Made by a program: the position numbers and the translations under genes
Notes under the pieces: generated by a model
What the model saw: only the letters and a program-made list of their open reading frames with translations
What the model was told of the DNA's origin: nothing
The model's database searches: none
Assembly (NCBI GenBank): GCA_902984215.1
Contig: CADWAF010001967.1
Span: forward strand, 1 to 11,134
Source of the DNA: Willaertia magna
Lineage: Eukaryota; Heterolobosea; Eutetramitea; Acrasida; Naegleriidae
DNA: 11,134 bases
Direction: 5' to 3'
Shown here: positions 1 to 7,741 of the stretch, piece after piece
How the letters are laid out: each line of letters starts with the position of its first letter
How positions within the stretch are numbered: the stretch's first letter is position 1

Positions 1-600
1 AATTTATATAGATTTTATAAAATTTTGTAAAAAAACCTTAGAAATTCATATTTTATATGCAATTTCATATTTGTTTAACACTATATGTTTATTCTTTTTT
101 TCTTCTTTAATAAACAATTTATAACAACAATTCTATATAAAGTTCTTTAATTGTTTTTTTTCCTTTTAATGTAATTATTTTATATCTAATAAGATTAAAT
201 ACTCTATGTATTTTTAAATAATTTATAATTTATTAATTATAGCTTAAATAGAACATTTATAGTTAATATATAGTATTTTCTTTTATACTTTATGATCAAA
301 ACTTGTAAAAATAAAGAAATATGAAGACTACTTTTTTTTGGTGTTATTTTTTTAATAATTAATTGTTGAATTTAATTGAATAAGCTCAAATATTTATATT
401 TTATATTTAGTATTTAAATATTTATAAAAACATTTTTTTTTAAAAATTTAAACTAAAAAAATAAAAAAATACAATAAACTAAGAAAAAAAAAATATTTAA
501 TAACATTTATTAGTTAACATTTACTTTAATTAAAGATAATAACTAAAATGATTTTTCTTTTGGTCATTTAAGATGTTTAAATTTATTTACAACAAACATA
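1..600. other. AT-rich stretch without recognisable genes
   Basis: This stretch is dominated by A and T runs, and no ORF on either strand has convincing codon structure under the standard or the ciliate code. A GGTCATTT at 562-569 is matched by AAATGACC at 634-641, an 8-bp inverted repeat 64 bases apart, which may be chance in this composition. I see no RNA gene, promoter or mobile-element end here that I can support. Confidence 0.5.
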
Positions 601-603
601 ACA

Positions 604-936
604 ATGGAATTTAATAATTTATTAAAAAAACAAAAATGACCTTCGTTTATTAAAAAGTAATCAAGGTCTATAATTGATTGCAAAGGTAGATTAAAAGGAA
701 TAAAAATATATATTATTATACACTATTACTTTTAAATATTAAAAAGTACTTCAATAGATAGAAAATTATATCAAAATATAATGAAATTTGTTAATTTAAT
801 TAATTTTTTATATGAAAAAGTAGAAATAGATAATTTATAAAAAATATAAAACGACATATCTATAATATTGAAACTATTATTTCTTTTAAATAATAATTTT
901 ATATTAAACTTTCATATTATTACTAAATTAACTTGA
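604..936 (+). pseudogene. Possible degenerate ORF with one in-frame TGA
   Basis: Reading from the ATG at 604 with TAA/TAG as Gln gives a continuous frame to the TGA at 934-936, interrupted only by a TGA at 637-639, eleven codons after the start. The second part, from the ATG at 781, has codon phasing typical of AT-rich coding DNA (GTT, GAA, GTA, GAT in first-G codons) and encodes a hydrophobic/Lys-rich peptide of about 50 residues. The same frame continues past 936 into the ORF at 1144-1356. No domain is recognised. With only one stop codon in the code and AT-rich DNA, frames of this length arise by chance, so this is a weak call. Confidence 0.2.
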
Positions 937-1143
937 TGTACTTATATGTTTGAATTAATTTTTTTAAATAGTACTTTTTTATTTAAAAAGTTTAATCAAA
1001 GAATGATAAGAATTTTTTTTTGTAATAATAGTATAAATTTTTATTGTTAATTTTATGATTTATTATATTATTATAAATATAAGTATCCTTATAATTATAA
1101 CAAATAGAAATACATAATAATTAATAACTTATTAATTAAGAAA

Positions 1144-1356
1144 ATGAAAGATATAGTAATTAATGTGAAAATAAAAGATATGTATTTGATTTATTTTAAA
1201 AGTATTAATAATATACAATATATATTATATTACAATGATTTAAAAATTAAGTTTAAATATAAAAAAAATATTAATAGCGAACAAGTAGCAATTATTAAAA
1301 GAAATAAATTAAATAATTTTATATTTGTTTTTAAATTAAAAAATTTTAATAATTAA
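1144..1356 (+). CDS. Hypothetical small protein, 70 codons
   Basis: The ATG follows an A-rich leader (AAGAAAATG), the usual start context in AT-rich protists. The product is 70 residues, rich in Lys, Ile, Asn and Tyr, with no recognisable domain, signal peptide or membrane helix. G-initial codons (GAT, GTA, GTG, GAA, GCA) recur in phase, so it looks more coding than its surroundings. The closing TAA would be glutamine under the code used downstream; the frame then runs on to a TGA near 1770 with declining coding character. It lies in the same frame as the weak ORF at 604-936 and may be part of one degraded gene. Confidence 0.3.
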   Translation: MKDIVINVKIKDMYLIYFKSINNIQYILYYNDLKIKFKYKKNINSEQVAIIKRNKLNNFIFVFKLKNFNN

Positions 1357-2054
1357 CTAAATAAATATATTCATGTTCACAAATATATGTATATGTATTA
1401 TTAATAAATTATTGATTTTATTTTAATAATATTGTTTTATAATTTTTTGTAATCTTTTAATTAATATTAAGAAAAATTAGCAGTAACTTAAGTTAATTTT
1501 TTTATTACAATATAATCCTCCACGTTTTTATGTAATTTTTATATATTTTAGTTGAGTATACCAGAAAAAAATGCTATATACTTTTAGTTTAAGCTTTTTA
1601 ATAATTAAATGGTTTGTTTTGGTCTATTTTTATAGTTAATTAACAAATTGACTGATTGTTACTTAATTGCCAAAGTTGTTTTTTGTTGGTATTTAATTAA
1701 AAAATGTTTTAAAAAGAGTCAATTAGGGTTTTATAAATAATAAAAAATTGACCATTTTGATTGAATGTTTTTTTTTTAACGCTTTATAAATTTAATAAAC
1801 AACTATAAAATACTAATACAACTAGCCACAAAATCATCGGCCAAAATCTTAACATTTAAATGGAAACTAAAAAAACTTTTTTTAATCACCATCTATATTA
1901 CTTACAATCTAAAAAATGAAAAGCTTAACTTAATACTAAAAAAAAGTACCACTTTATGTACAGTGTCAAAAAAAAGTTATAAATAATAATCGGTAGGGTT
2001 TTAAAAGAATTTTATAAAATTATAAAATACTAAACACTACAATATACAAAAAAT
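1357..2054. other. Intergenic / upstream region of gene A
   Basis: No gene is supported on either strand. The ten bases TAGGGTTTTA occur twice, at 1724-1733 and 1994-2003, standing out as G-tracts in nearly G-free surroundings; the second lies about 50 bases upstream of the first possible ATG of the next gene. They could be a promoter element, but nothing else supports this. The final 50 bases are an A/T-rich leader leading to AAAATATG at 2055. Confidence 0.4.
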
Positions 2055-2086
2055 ATGTCTAAAGACTATTTAACTAATTTTGAAAA

Positions 2087-2873
2087 ATGTATAAAAGCAC
2101 TAATAACAAAGTAAAAAAATGGCTAAATAACAAACTAATAAAATCACATACTACTATCAACAACCAAACATCAACAATGTACCCACCATCACCTAACCAA
2201 TACCTATCATCATCATTTCCATCCGATCAACAATATTATAATAATCAAACAACAACTTCACCATTACTTGAAGTTAATAATTATTTTAATAATAATCAAT
2301 ATAATACAACTTCACATCATTATGAAGTTAATAATAATTATTATAATAAAACATATTTTCAACAAACAACTTCACCTTTATATGAAGTTAATAATAATAA
2401 TAATATATTACAACAAACAAACCAACAAACAACTTCACCATTACTTGAAGTTAATAATATATTAAATATATTAGTAAACAATAATAAATATATATCTTAT
2501 AATAATATTAAAAATAATGTAATTAATTTAAATAATATTAATAAAACTTCACCTATTATTGAAGTTAATAATAATGAAATAATTGATTTGATTAATGATA
2601 AAAAAAGAAAAAGAATTTGATATAATAAAAGAAATGGATGATTTTTAATTTGAATATAAATATTGTAATAAGAAAAATATATTATTAGTGTTACATAATA
2701 TTAATAGTTGGGGTATATATAAATATGAAGCTAGAATTAAAGGAAAAAATAATAAAATATTTATTACAAAATATAAACTAAATATAGAATATATAACTTT
2801 TGTTTGTAATTTAAATAATTATATTGTAAAAACCACTTTTAAATATAAATAACAAACATTTATTGATCAATGA
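2087..2873 (+). CDS. Gene A: Asn-rich protein with five TSxxxEVNN repeats (one frameshift)
   Basis: Not a recognised family. The first 177 residues (2087-2617) are Asn/Gln/Tyr-rich and low-complexity, with five copies of T-S-x-x-x-E-V-N-N, each written by a 22-bp inverted repeat. A basic cluster (KKRKR) comes just before the TGA at 2618-2620. Shifting frame within the A-rich tract around 2601-2612 continues the protein through about 85 more residues of well-phased, more complex sequence (SWGIYKYEARIKGK near 2709-2750), ending in TGATGA at 2871-2876. The C-terminal piece contains TAA codons read as Gln. It faintly recalls a small DNA-binding domain such as AP2 (aromatic-x-A-R-I-x-GK), but too weakly to assign. 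An alternative start is the ATG at 2055, in another frame, which would need a further shift. Asn-rich tracts with a basic patch suggest a nucleic-acid-associated protein; this is inference. Confidence 0.55.
2254..2566. repeat. Five 22-bp inverted repeats, AACTTCA-N8-TGAAGTT
   Basis: Copies lie at 2254-2275, 2308-2329, 2368-2389, 2431-2452 and 2545-2566. All five have perfect 7-bp arms around an 8-base centre that varies (CCATTACT twice, CATCATTA, CCTTTATA, CCTATTAT). Each is followed on the right by AATAAT, but the left flank is not the mirror of that, so the symmetric part stops at 7 bp. All lie in one reading frame and encode T-S-x-x-x-E-V followed by N-N. Confidence 0.9.
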
Positions 2874-3074
2874 TGAATTTAGTAAGTATTAATAAAAGGA
2901 AAATATATAAATAAATATTATTTCAAAAGGTTGATTTAATAAATTTATATTTTTTAAATGATATTAAATATATTTGTATTTTTTAATTTTTTTATTTTAT
3001 CTGTAGTGTATTGGTGGAATGTAGTATTTTTTGTATTTTAATCAAAAAAATTTCAAAAAAATTAAATAAAAAAA

Positions 3075-4346
3075 ATGACTAACAACAATTATCCTATCTA
3101 CAACACTAACCAACAAAACAACAACCAACAACAACCAATAACAACCAACTAATAACCAGCAATATCCAAATCACTAATATTCATATCAGTAGTATCTAAA
3201 TTACTAATATTCAAATCAGCAACATTACAATAGATAAAACTATTATCAATCCTATTCACCTTCAAATCAAAACAATAACAAACACTACGATCCAAATAGT
3301 TTAAACTATAATAACAATCATCATCCTAACAATCATCATACAAATAATCAAAACTACAACTACAATTTGAATAATCATTCAAACTATAATTACAATTCAA
3401 ACAATCATCCTAACCAATACTATAATAAAAATAATTATAATAATCAATATTATAACAAAAACAATTATCAATATAACAATTCAAACCAAATAACTTCTTA
3501 TAAAAATGAAGTTTATAGAAAATATAGTAATAGTTATAAAATTTCAACTAATTTTGAAGTTAATAATAAATATAATTTTAATAAAACTTCGCATAATAAT
3601 GAAGTTAATAGTTTGAAAAGAAGTTATAATAATTATAATAGTATTAACGATAATGAGGAAAAAAAGAAAATTAATTATTATAATAATGAATTTACACTAT
3701 CAAGATTATCATACTATTATTATATATTAGGTTATTTAAGAAAAGATGAATTAAAGATGATTAGAAAAATAAAAAGAAAACTATATATTTACTTTAATAT
3801 GGATTTATTTAGTTTTAAGTATAAAGTAGTTAAGTATTAACAAATAATAAAAGAACAATATATGGAAAATTTTAAAAAATTAGAAAAAATTAATGTACCT
3901 TTAGTTAATGAAGTTAGAAAATATATATTAAATAAAAATTTAGTGCATATTGATTGTTTGAAAAAGAAATTAAACAAGAAGAAATTTTAGAAGATATGAA
4001 ATATATAAGATCAAATATTAAAGAAATTTCTTTGTTATATAATTATAATCTAAAATGTGTAACGTTTTTATTTAATAGTTATAATCATAATAATAGTAAT
4101 TCAATAGAGTTAAAAAAAAAAATTAAATGTTTTAGGAATTTTAAATGGAAAATATTATATTTATTATTTAACATAAATCCAATCTAGCATATTTTTAAGT
4201 GTTTATTAATAAAACATTGGAAAAAAAAAGTTAAAAGAATATTAGCAATTTATAAATTTAAAAAGTATTACTTAAATTTATATGTTAACACTAATTATAA
4301 AAAATTTTAAACAAAGTTGGTACAGGGAGGGTTAAGTTTGGATTAT
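3075..4346 (+). CDS. Gene B: Gln/Asn/Tyr-rich protein with basic C-terminal half (frameshifted)
   Basis: The start is the ATG after a run of A. About 12-20 codons of Asn/Gln-rich sequence read in the first frame, then the protein continues in the next frame (shift around 3110-3150). Residues encoded from 3157 onward are prion-like (Q, N, Y, H), including a 30-bp tandem repeat at 3163-3222, and need TAA and TAG as Gln. Three T-S-x-x-x-E-V type motifs follow (3492-3606). From about 3690 the sequence becomes more complex and basic, passes TAA codons at 3838 onward, shifts frame again near 3955-3965, and continues through a Lys-rich helical region to about 4346, crossing a TAG at 4185-4187. No domain was recognised. 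The true stop is unclear: the last frame reaches TGA only at 4416-4418, directly overlapping the protease ATG at 4415. Confidence 0.45.
3163..3222 (+). repeat. 30-bp direct tandem repeat, two units, coding
   Basis: Units 3163-3192 and 3193-3222 each encode ten residues with the pattern Y-x-N-x-Q-Y-S-x-Q-Q. They differ at several bases. The last codon is TAG in the first unit and CAA in the second, a two-base difference that is synonymous only if TAG means Gln. Both units also have TAA at their fifth codon. Confidence 0.8.
3492..3606. repeat. Three further copies of the 22-bp inverted repeat
   Basis: Copies lie at 3492-3513 (AACTTCT/TGAAGTT, one mismatch), 3540-3561 (AATTTCA/TGAAGTT, a T-G pair) and 3585-3606 (AACTTCG/TGAAGTT, an inner G-T pair). 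The 8-base centre is kept in all three. They are in the coding frame of gene B and encode TSYKNEV, ISTNFEV and TSHNNEV. Confidence 0.8.
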
Positions 4347-4364
4347 TAATATTAAATAATCTTA

Positions 4365-4422
4365 AACTTCAACTAATAATAAAGTTATTAAACAATTTTA
4401 AACTTCACCTAATAATGAAATT
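4365..4422. repeat. Two copies of the 22-bp inverted repeat before the protease
   Basis: Copies lie at 4365-4386 (AACTTCA/TAAAGTT) and 4401-4422 (AACTTCA/TGAAATT), each with one mispaired position (C opposite A), and the same 8-base spacing. In the frame starting at 4366 they encode TSTNNKV and TSPNNEI, followed by plausible coding sequence to about 4540. That frame differs from the protease ORF frame, so a frameshift or a gene junction lies here. Confidence 0.75.
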
Positions 4423-5152
4423 TCTGCAACTTAGAAACCTCTTAATAAAACAAGTTATTTATTTAGAAAACAATTTAATGGGGAAGACTTAGGTTTAAAT
4501 ATGGAAATATATTTAAATACAAATAATACTGATATTAACTTTATGGAAAGATGATATAAAAAGTTTATTACTAAATCAATAGTTAACAATTAGAGTATTA
4601 AAATTATTTGCAATAAAACAAAATAGGAACTATAAAAATATTTTAGTTTTAGATATAGATATTTTAATTTGTTTAAATCCAAACAATTTAACAAAATCTA
4701 TCATTAAACAATATTATTTGAATATTGATTTTAATTTAATAAATAAAATATGTTTACCAATATTGTGTATTACTAATGAAGAAAATAATAATTCAAATAA
4801 AAAAAATTACAATCATTTCTGTTTAAAAAATTGTAATCATTATTAATTAATTTATTATGAGAAAAAAAGTAATACTATATATTATATTGATCCATAGCAA
4901 AATATGTTTGAACATAAGTATGTTATAGGTTTTATGGAGATAGTTAAAGGGTTTTATAAAAGAGAAAATATTGATTTATCAAAAATTAAAATAGAATACC
5001 CAACTACAATTAAACAAATGAATGAATTTGATTGTGGTGTTATGATAATATTATTTATTAAACATTTAATTTCAAATAGAATAAATGATGAAGGTACAAA
5101 TAAAAATATTCGATTTTTTAAATATATATAAATATAGAAAAGAAATATTTGA
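4415..5152 (+). CDS. Ulp1/SENP-type cysteine protease (peptidase family C48)
   Basis: With TAA/TAG as Gln this is an uninterrupted ATG-to-TGA ORF of 245 residues. The catalytic tetrad is visible: His142 in NHYQL, Asp159 in YYIDP, Gln201 and Cys207 in the QMNEFDCGV block. The His-Asp spacing of 17 and Gln-Cys spacing of 6 equal those of yeast Ulp1 (H514, D531, Q574, C580). The TLWKDDIKSLL segment (about residues 43-53) resembles the WLND-type entry of the domain. C48 enzymes cleave SUMO or similar proteins after Gly-Gly; copies inside transposons have no settled substrate. A TAA lies within the His motif and a TAG just after the Asp motif, so a standard-code reading gives only the fragment from 4904. 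The N-terminal ~40 residues are doubtful, because another frame there (4366-4540) carries the shared TSxNNxV motif and may be the real leader. Confidence 0.75.
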
Positions 5153-5648
5153 AATGTGTCATAATTATTTTAAAAAAAAAGTTATTTCAAACAAGTTATT
5201 TCAAATGAATATTTAATTAATTTAAAAACATATTACAATAAATTATTTAATATTTTAGAAACTTATAAATATTTCATTTTAAAACATTCTAAAAAATATT
5301 TAAAGCATTTAAATATTTTAAAATTGAAGTTATTATTTTCTATATTTAATATTCCATCTAATCTATTTCAAAAACAAAGATATCACACAAACATTTAATG
5401 ATTTCATTGAAAAACTACAAAAATCTAAAGGAATAAAGCTTAATAATGAAGATATTAGAGATTTTAAAAAGCAAGATAATTAAACATTTAATAATTACAA
5501 TAAATGTATCTCTATATTAGAAAGTGTTGTTGATAATATATTAAAAAAAATAAAAAATAAAACTAACAAATTAAACAATCATAACAAGATTAACAATTTT
5601 TTTAACAATAATGTACCACCAACAAAAAAAAACATTGAATGTAAATGA
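5153..5648 (+). pseudogene. Degenerate Lys-rich coding stretch downstream of the protease
   Basis: The protease frame continues after its TGA (5150-5152) with well-phased codons to the TGA at 5399-5401, giving a Leu/Lys/Tyr-rich helical stretch of about 80 residues. A second frame takes over near 5370 (KDITQTFNDFIEKLQK) and runs Lys/Asn-rich to the TGA at 5646-5648, with a TAA read as Gln near 5480. Neither part matches a domain I know. It may be the former C-terminal extension of the protease protein, separated by a stop and a frameshift, or decayed sequence. The A run at 5172-5179 is a likely place for an indel. Confidence 0.35.
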
Positions 5649-6489
5649 AGTGTTGACTTATTTAGAAGACAAAGAAGAAGATATTACTATGAATTTGTGT
5701 TATACTTTAGGATGTTTTGGCAAATATGCACAATTAAACAACATTTTAAATTTTAAAGATTTAAAAGAAATTATTATTTAGGATATAGAAGCTGTTTATA
5801 CTAGTACTTATGGTTTTTATGTTACTGAAATTACAACTGTTTACTTTAGTTTATAAACAAATCTAGTTCGTTTTAAATATTATTATACTATAAGACATTT
5901 ACAAAATATGAAATGTTTTATTAATGATTAAAGGTATAGTTAATTTTGTAACAAATAATTTAATGGGTATACCTTTTACTGATGATTGTGCTAGAAATGA
6001 ATTCAAAAATAATAAGTATGTTCTTCCAAATTTAATTAAAGAAGGAAATATATTTTTAAATATTCTTAAAGATTTATTTTTAAGTACTTTTTTTTCTTTT
6101 AGTAAAGAAATTAACCTTTTAGAACAAAGCATTATTAAAAAAGTAAATACTTTTACAAAAACCAACTTTAAAGTATTTGAGATAAGTGATTTGTTGTTGT
6201 TTTTGAATAATAAGCGAAATCCAAAAGATATAAATACTAAAATGAAAAAAGTAACAGAGAATTCATTTTTGCATATTATAAATAGTTTAAAAATGAAACT
6301 TTTTTATGTTATAACACTAAAATACAGTATTACCATTGTTCTTTTAGAGATACATTCTGTTATGTAATGGAAGTTATTGATTTCTTTAAAACTAATTATA
6401 ATTTGAACTTTACAATTTTACTTTATAACATTTAAGATAAACAATTTCAAGATTTCTTAAAATTTTATTAAATAAATTGCAGTAATTGT
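5611..6489 (+). CDS. Gene D: unrecognised protein, about 290 residues, two frameshifts
   Basis: The start is the ATG at 5611 (MYHQQKK), overlapping the tail of the preceding frame. The first block runs to about 5925 with a TAG read as Gln, then the frame shifts at the AATGATTAAAG junction into a long clean block (MGIPFTDDCARNEF...), and shifts again at the A run 6244-6250 into a block rich in Cys and aromatic residues (CYNT...YYHCSFRDTFCYVMEVIDFF) ending with INCSNC near 6472-6489. Under this reading the protein has seven Cys after the second shift, which could bind zinc, but no known finger pattern is evident. The final TAA at 6490 would be Gln in the ciliate code; coding character is lost there. 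It lies between the protease and the large protein on the same strand. I cannot name its function. Confidence 0.45.
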
Positions 6490-6774
6490 TAACTTTAAAA
6501 TTATGAAATTTATATCATTTAACTATAATTTCAGTAATAATATTAAAGTTTATTTACTTAAATTTATTTAAGGTAAACTTTAATTAATATACAAACTTCA
6601 AATTAAGGTAAAGTTTATTATCAAAGAAACTTCAAATAAAGTTGAAGTTTATTTTAAATCTTTTTTTTCAAATAAGACCCAATATATAATTGTTATTACT
6701 TTGAACAATTTCTAATTTTTGTAAAATTAAAAAAAAATTTTATTAACTTTATTGAAGTTGTCTTCATTAAAAAA
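6490..6774. promoter_or_regulatory. Gap between genes D and E with clustered inverted repeats
   Basis: Coding phasing is weak here. It contains an 11-bp inverted repeat, ATTAAAGTTTA at 6542-6552 and TAAACTTTAAT at 6574-6584, followed by two 22-bp inverted repeats at 6594-6615 and 6628-6649, all built on the same AACTT/AAGTT core. Such a concentration between genes could be a promoter, operator-like or replication site, or a part of the next protein's coding region, since the frame used at 6791 is open upstream through the repeat at 6628. The function is inferred only from position. Confidence 0.35.
6542..6649. repeat. Cluster of one 11-bp and two 7-bp-arm inverted repeats
   Basis: Arms are 6542-6552 and 6574-6584 (perfect, 21-base centre). 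The two 22-bp copies are 6594-6615 (AACTTCA/TAAAGTT, one mispair) and 6628-6649 (AACTTCA/TGAAGTT, perfect, centre AATAAAGT). These are the only copies not clearly inside a gene, and the two 22-bp copies lie in different frames relative to each other. Confidence 0.75.
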
Positions 6775-7740
6775 ATGCTAAAAAAAAAAGAAATTAAATC
6801 AAGAATTTATAAATCAATTTGAAACACTTTATAAAATATATACAATCGAAGGAACCAAATATTTAAAAAATAAAACACTAAATACTGCAACTAATTTAAA
6901 AGATAATTTAACTTTAATTAATAGTGAAGTTATAAAAAATTCTCTTGTTATAACTTCAAGTAATAATGAAGTTATTAAAAACAAAATAAGTAAAGCAACT
7001 TTAAATAATAATAAAGTTTATCCAAAAGTAGACAGTTTTATTGAAGTGCTATTGATTAAAGTTAATAATAAATATTATATTTCATCTATTGATTTTAAGT
7101 ATTTTGTTTATAAATTTATTAGCTTACTTTAAAAAAAGGATAAATACACACTTTCAGTTACAGAAGTTAAAAAAATTATTGCTTTTTATTAAGTTTTGTA
7201 CTGATACTTTGAATTGGATTAAATTTGATGATTATGGTATAGATAAATTATGTAAAGGTTTAACTTTAATTAAATATGATTCTTTTATTAATTTAATGAA
7301 AAAAAATAGAAGAATGAAACAATGGAAAAGGTGGTAAATTACATGAATATTTAGATGTTTTTAGTTATATATTTAATAATGATTTAACACTAAAAAAGCA
7401 TTACAAAATTTTTAATTTAAATAACAAATGTATTATTCATAGAATTACATATATTAATATAAATAATATACAAATTGACGATAATTTATTAGGTGATGAT
7501 AATTTATTGGATGAATTGAAAGAAGAAGATATAGAATTGGAAGAAGATGAAGAAATGGAAGATAAAGAAATGGAAAATGAAGATATAGAAGATAATAAAA
7601 TGGAAGAAAATCTAAAAGATAATAAATTATATACAGAAAACCCTATAAGAGATGAGTTATTATAACTTAAAAATAGTAAATCATTTAAACTTTAAAGTGT
7701 GGATATAAATTTGTTGTGGATAAATATTTAGTACATCTCT
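6775..7740 (+). CDS. Gene E, N-terminal part: motif repeats, conserved-looking core and acidic tract (frameshifted)
   Basis: The ATG at 6775 follows A7 and is itself followed by an A10 run, after which the protein reads in the next frame (NQEFINQFETLYKIY...). Three repeat motifs (TLINSEV, TSSNNEV, TLNNNKV) come next, then a stretch with IKVNNKYYISSIDF. The frame shifts near 7190 (KFCTDTLNWIKFDDYGIDKLCKG) and again near 7315 (NNGKGGKLHEYLDVFSYIF). At 7500-7625 is a strongly acidic tract of Glu, Asp, Met and Asn. A short, less certain link (CGYKFVVDKY at about 7699-7728) joins it to the next part. The WIKFDDYGIDKL region slightly recalls KilA-N-like DNA-binding domains, but I would not assign it. 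It is probably one protein with the downstream block. The start could lie further upstream, because the frame is open to about 6630. Confidence 0.45.
6910..7018. repeat. Three 22-bp inverted repeats in gene E, one with compensatory arms
   Basis: Copies lie at 6910-6931 (AACTTTA/TGAAGTT, a T-G pair), 6952-6973 (AACTTCA/TGAAGTT, perfect) and 6997-7018 (AACTTTA/TAAAGTT, perfect with both arms changed). All keep the 8-base centre and the same phase, encoding TLINSEV, TSSNNEV and TLNNNKV. Confidence 0.85.
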
Positions 7741-7741
7741 C

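Noticed and set aside
562..641. GGTCATTT / AAATGACC as a transposon terminal inverted repeat
   Set aside because: Only 8 bp, 64 bases apart, with no flanking duplication and no gene between the arms.
2268..2465. Plus-strand 65-codon ORF inside gene A
   Set aside because: Ile/Leu-only composition in an alternative frame of the Asn-rich repeats; a frame shadow.
2087..2620. Dictyostelium-like or Plasmodium-like origin because of Asn-rich proteins
   Set aside because: Those lineages use the standard code, and here TAA/TAG must be read as sense in several genes.
5899..6165. Minus-strand ORF of 88 codons
   Set aside because: It lies opposite the best-phased block of gene D and has the hydrophobic Phe/Leu composition expected of an antisense shadow.
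7676..7731. Possible 56-base intron (GTAAAT...ATTTAG) in gene E
   Set aside because: Ends match AT-rich ciliate introns, but splicing joins to a frame (7734 onward) that lacks coding character after about 7760, and part of the interval itself reads as protein (CGYKFVVDKY). Frameshifts explain it as well.
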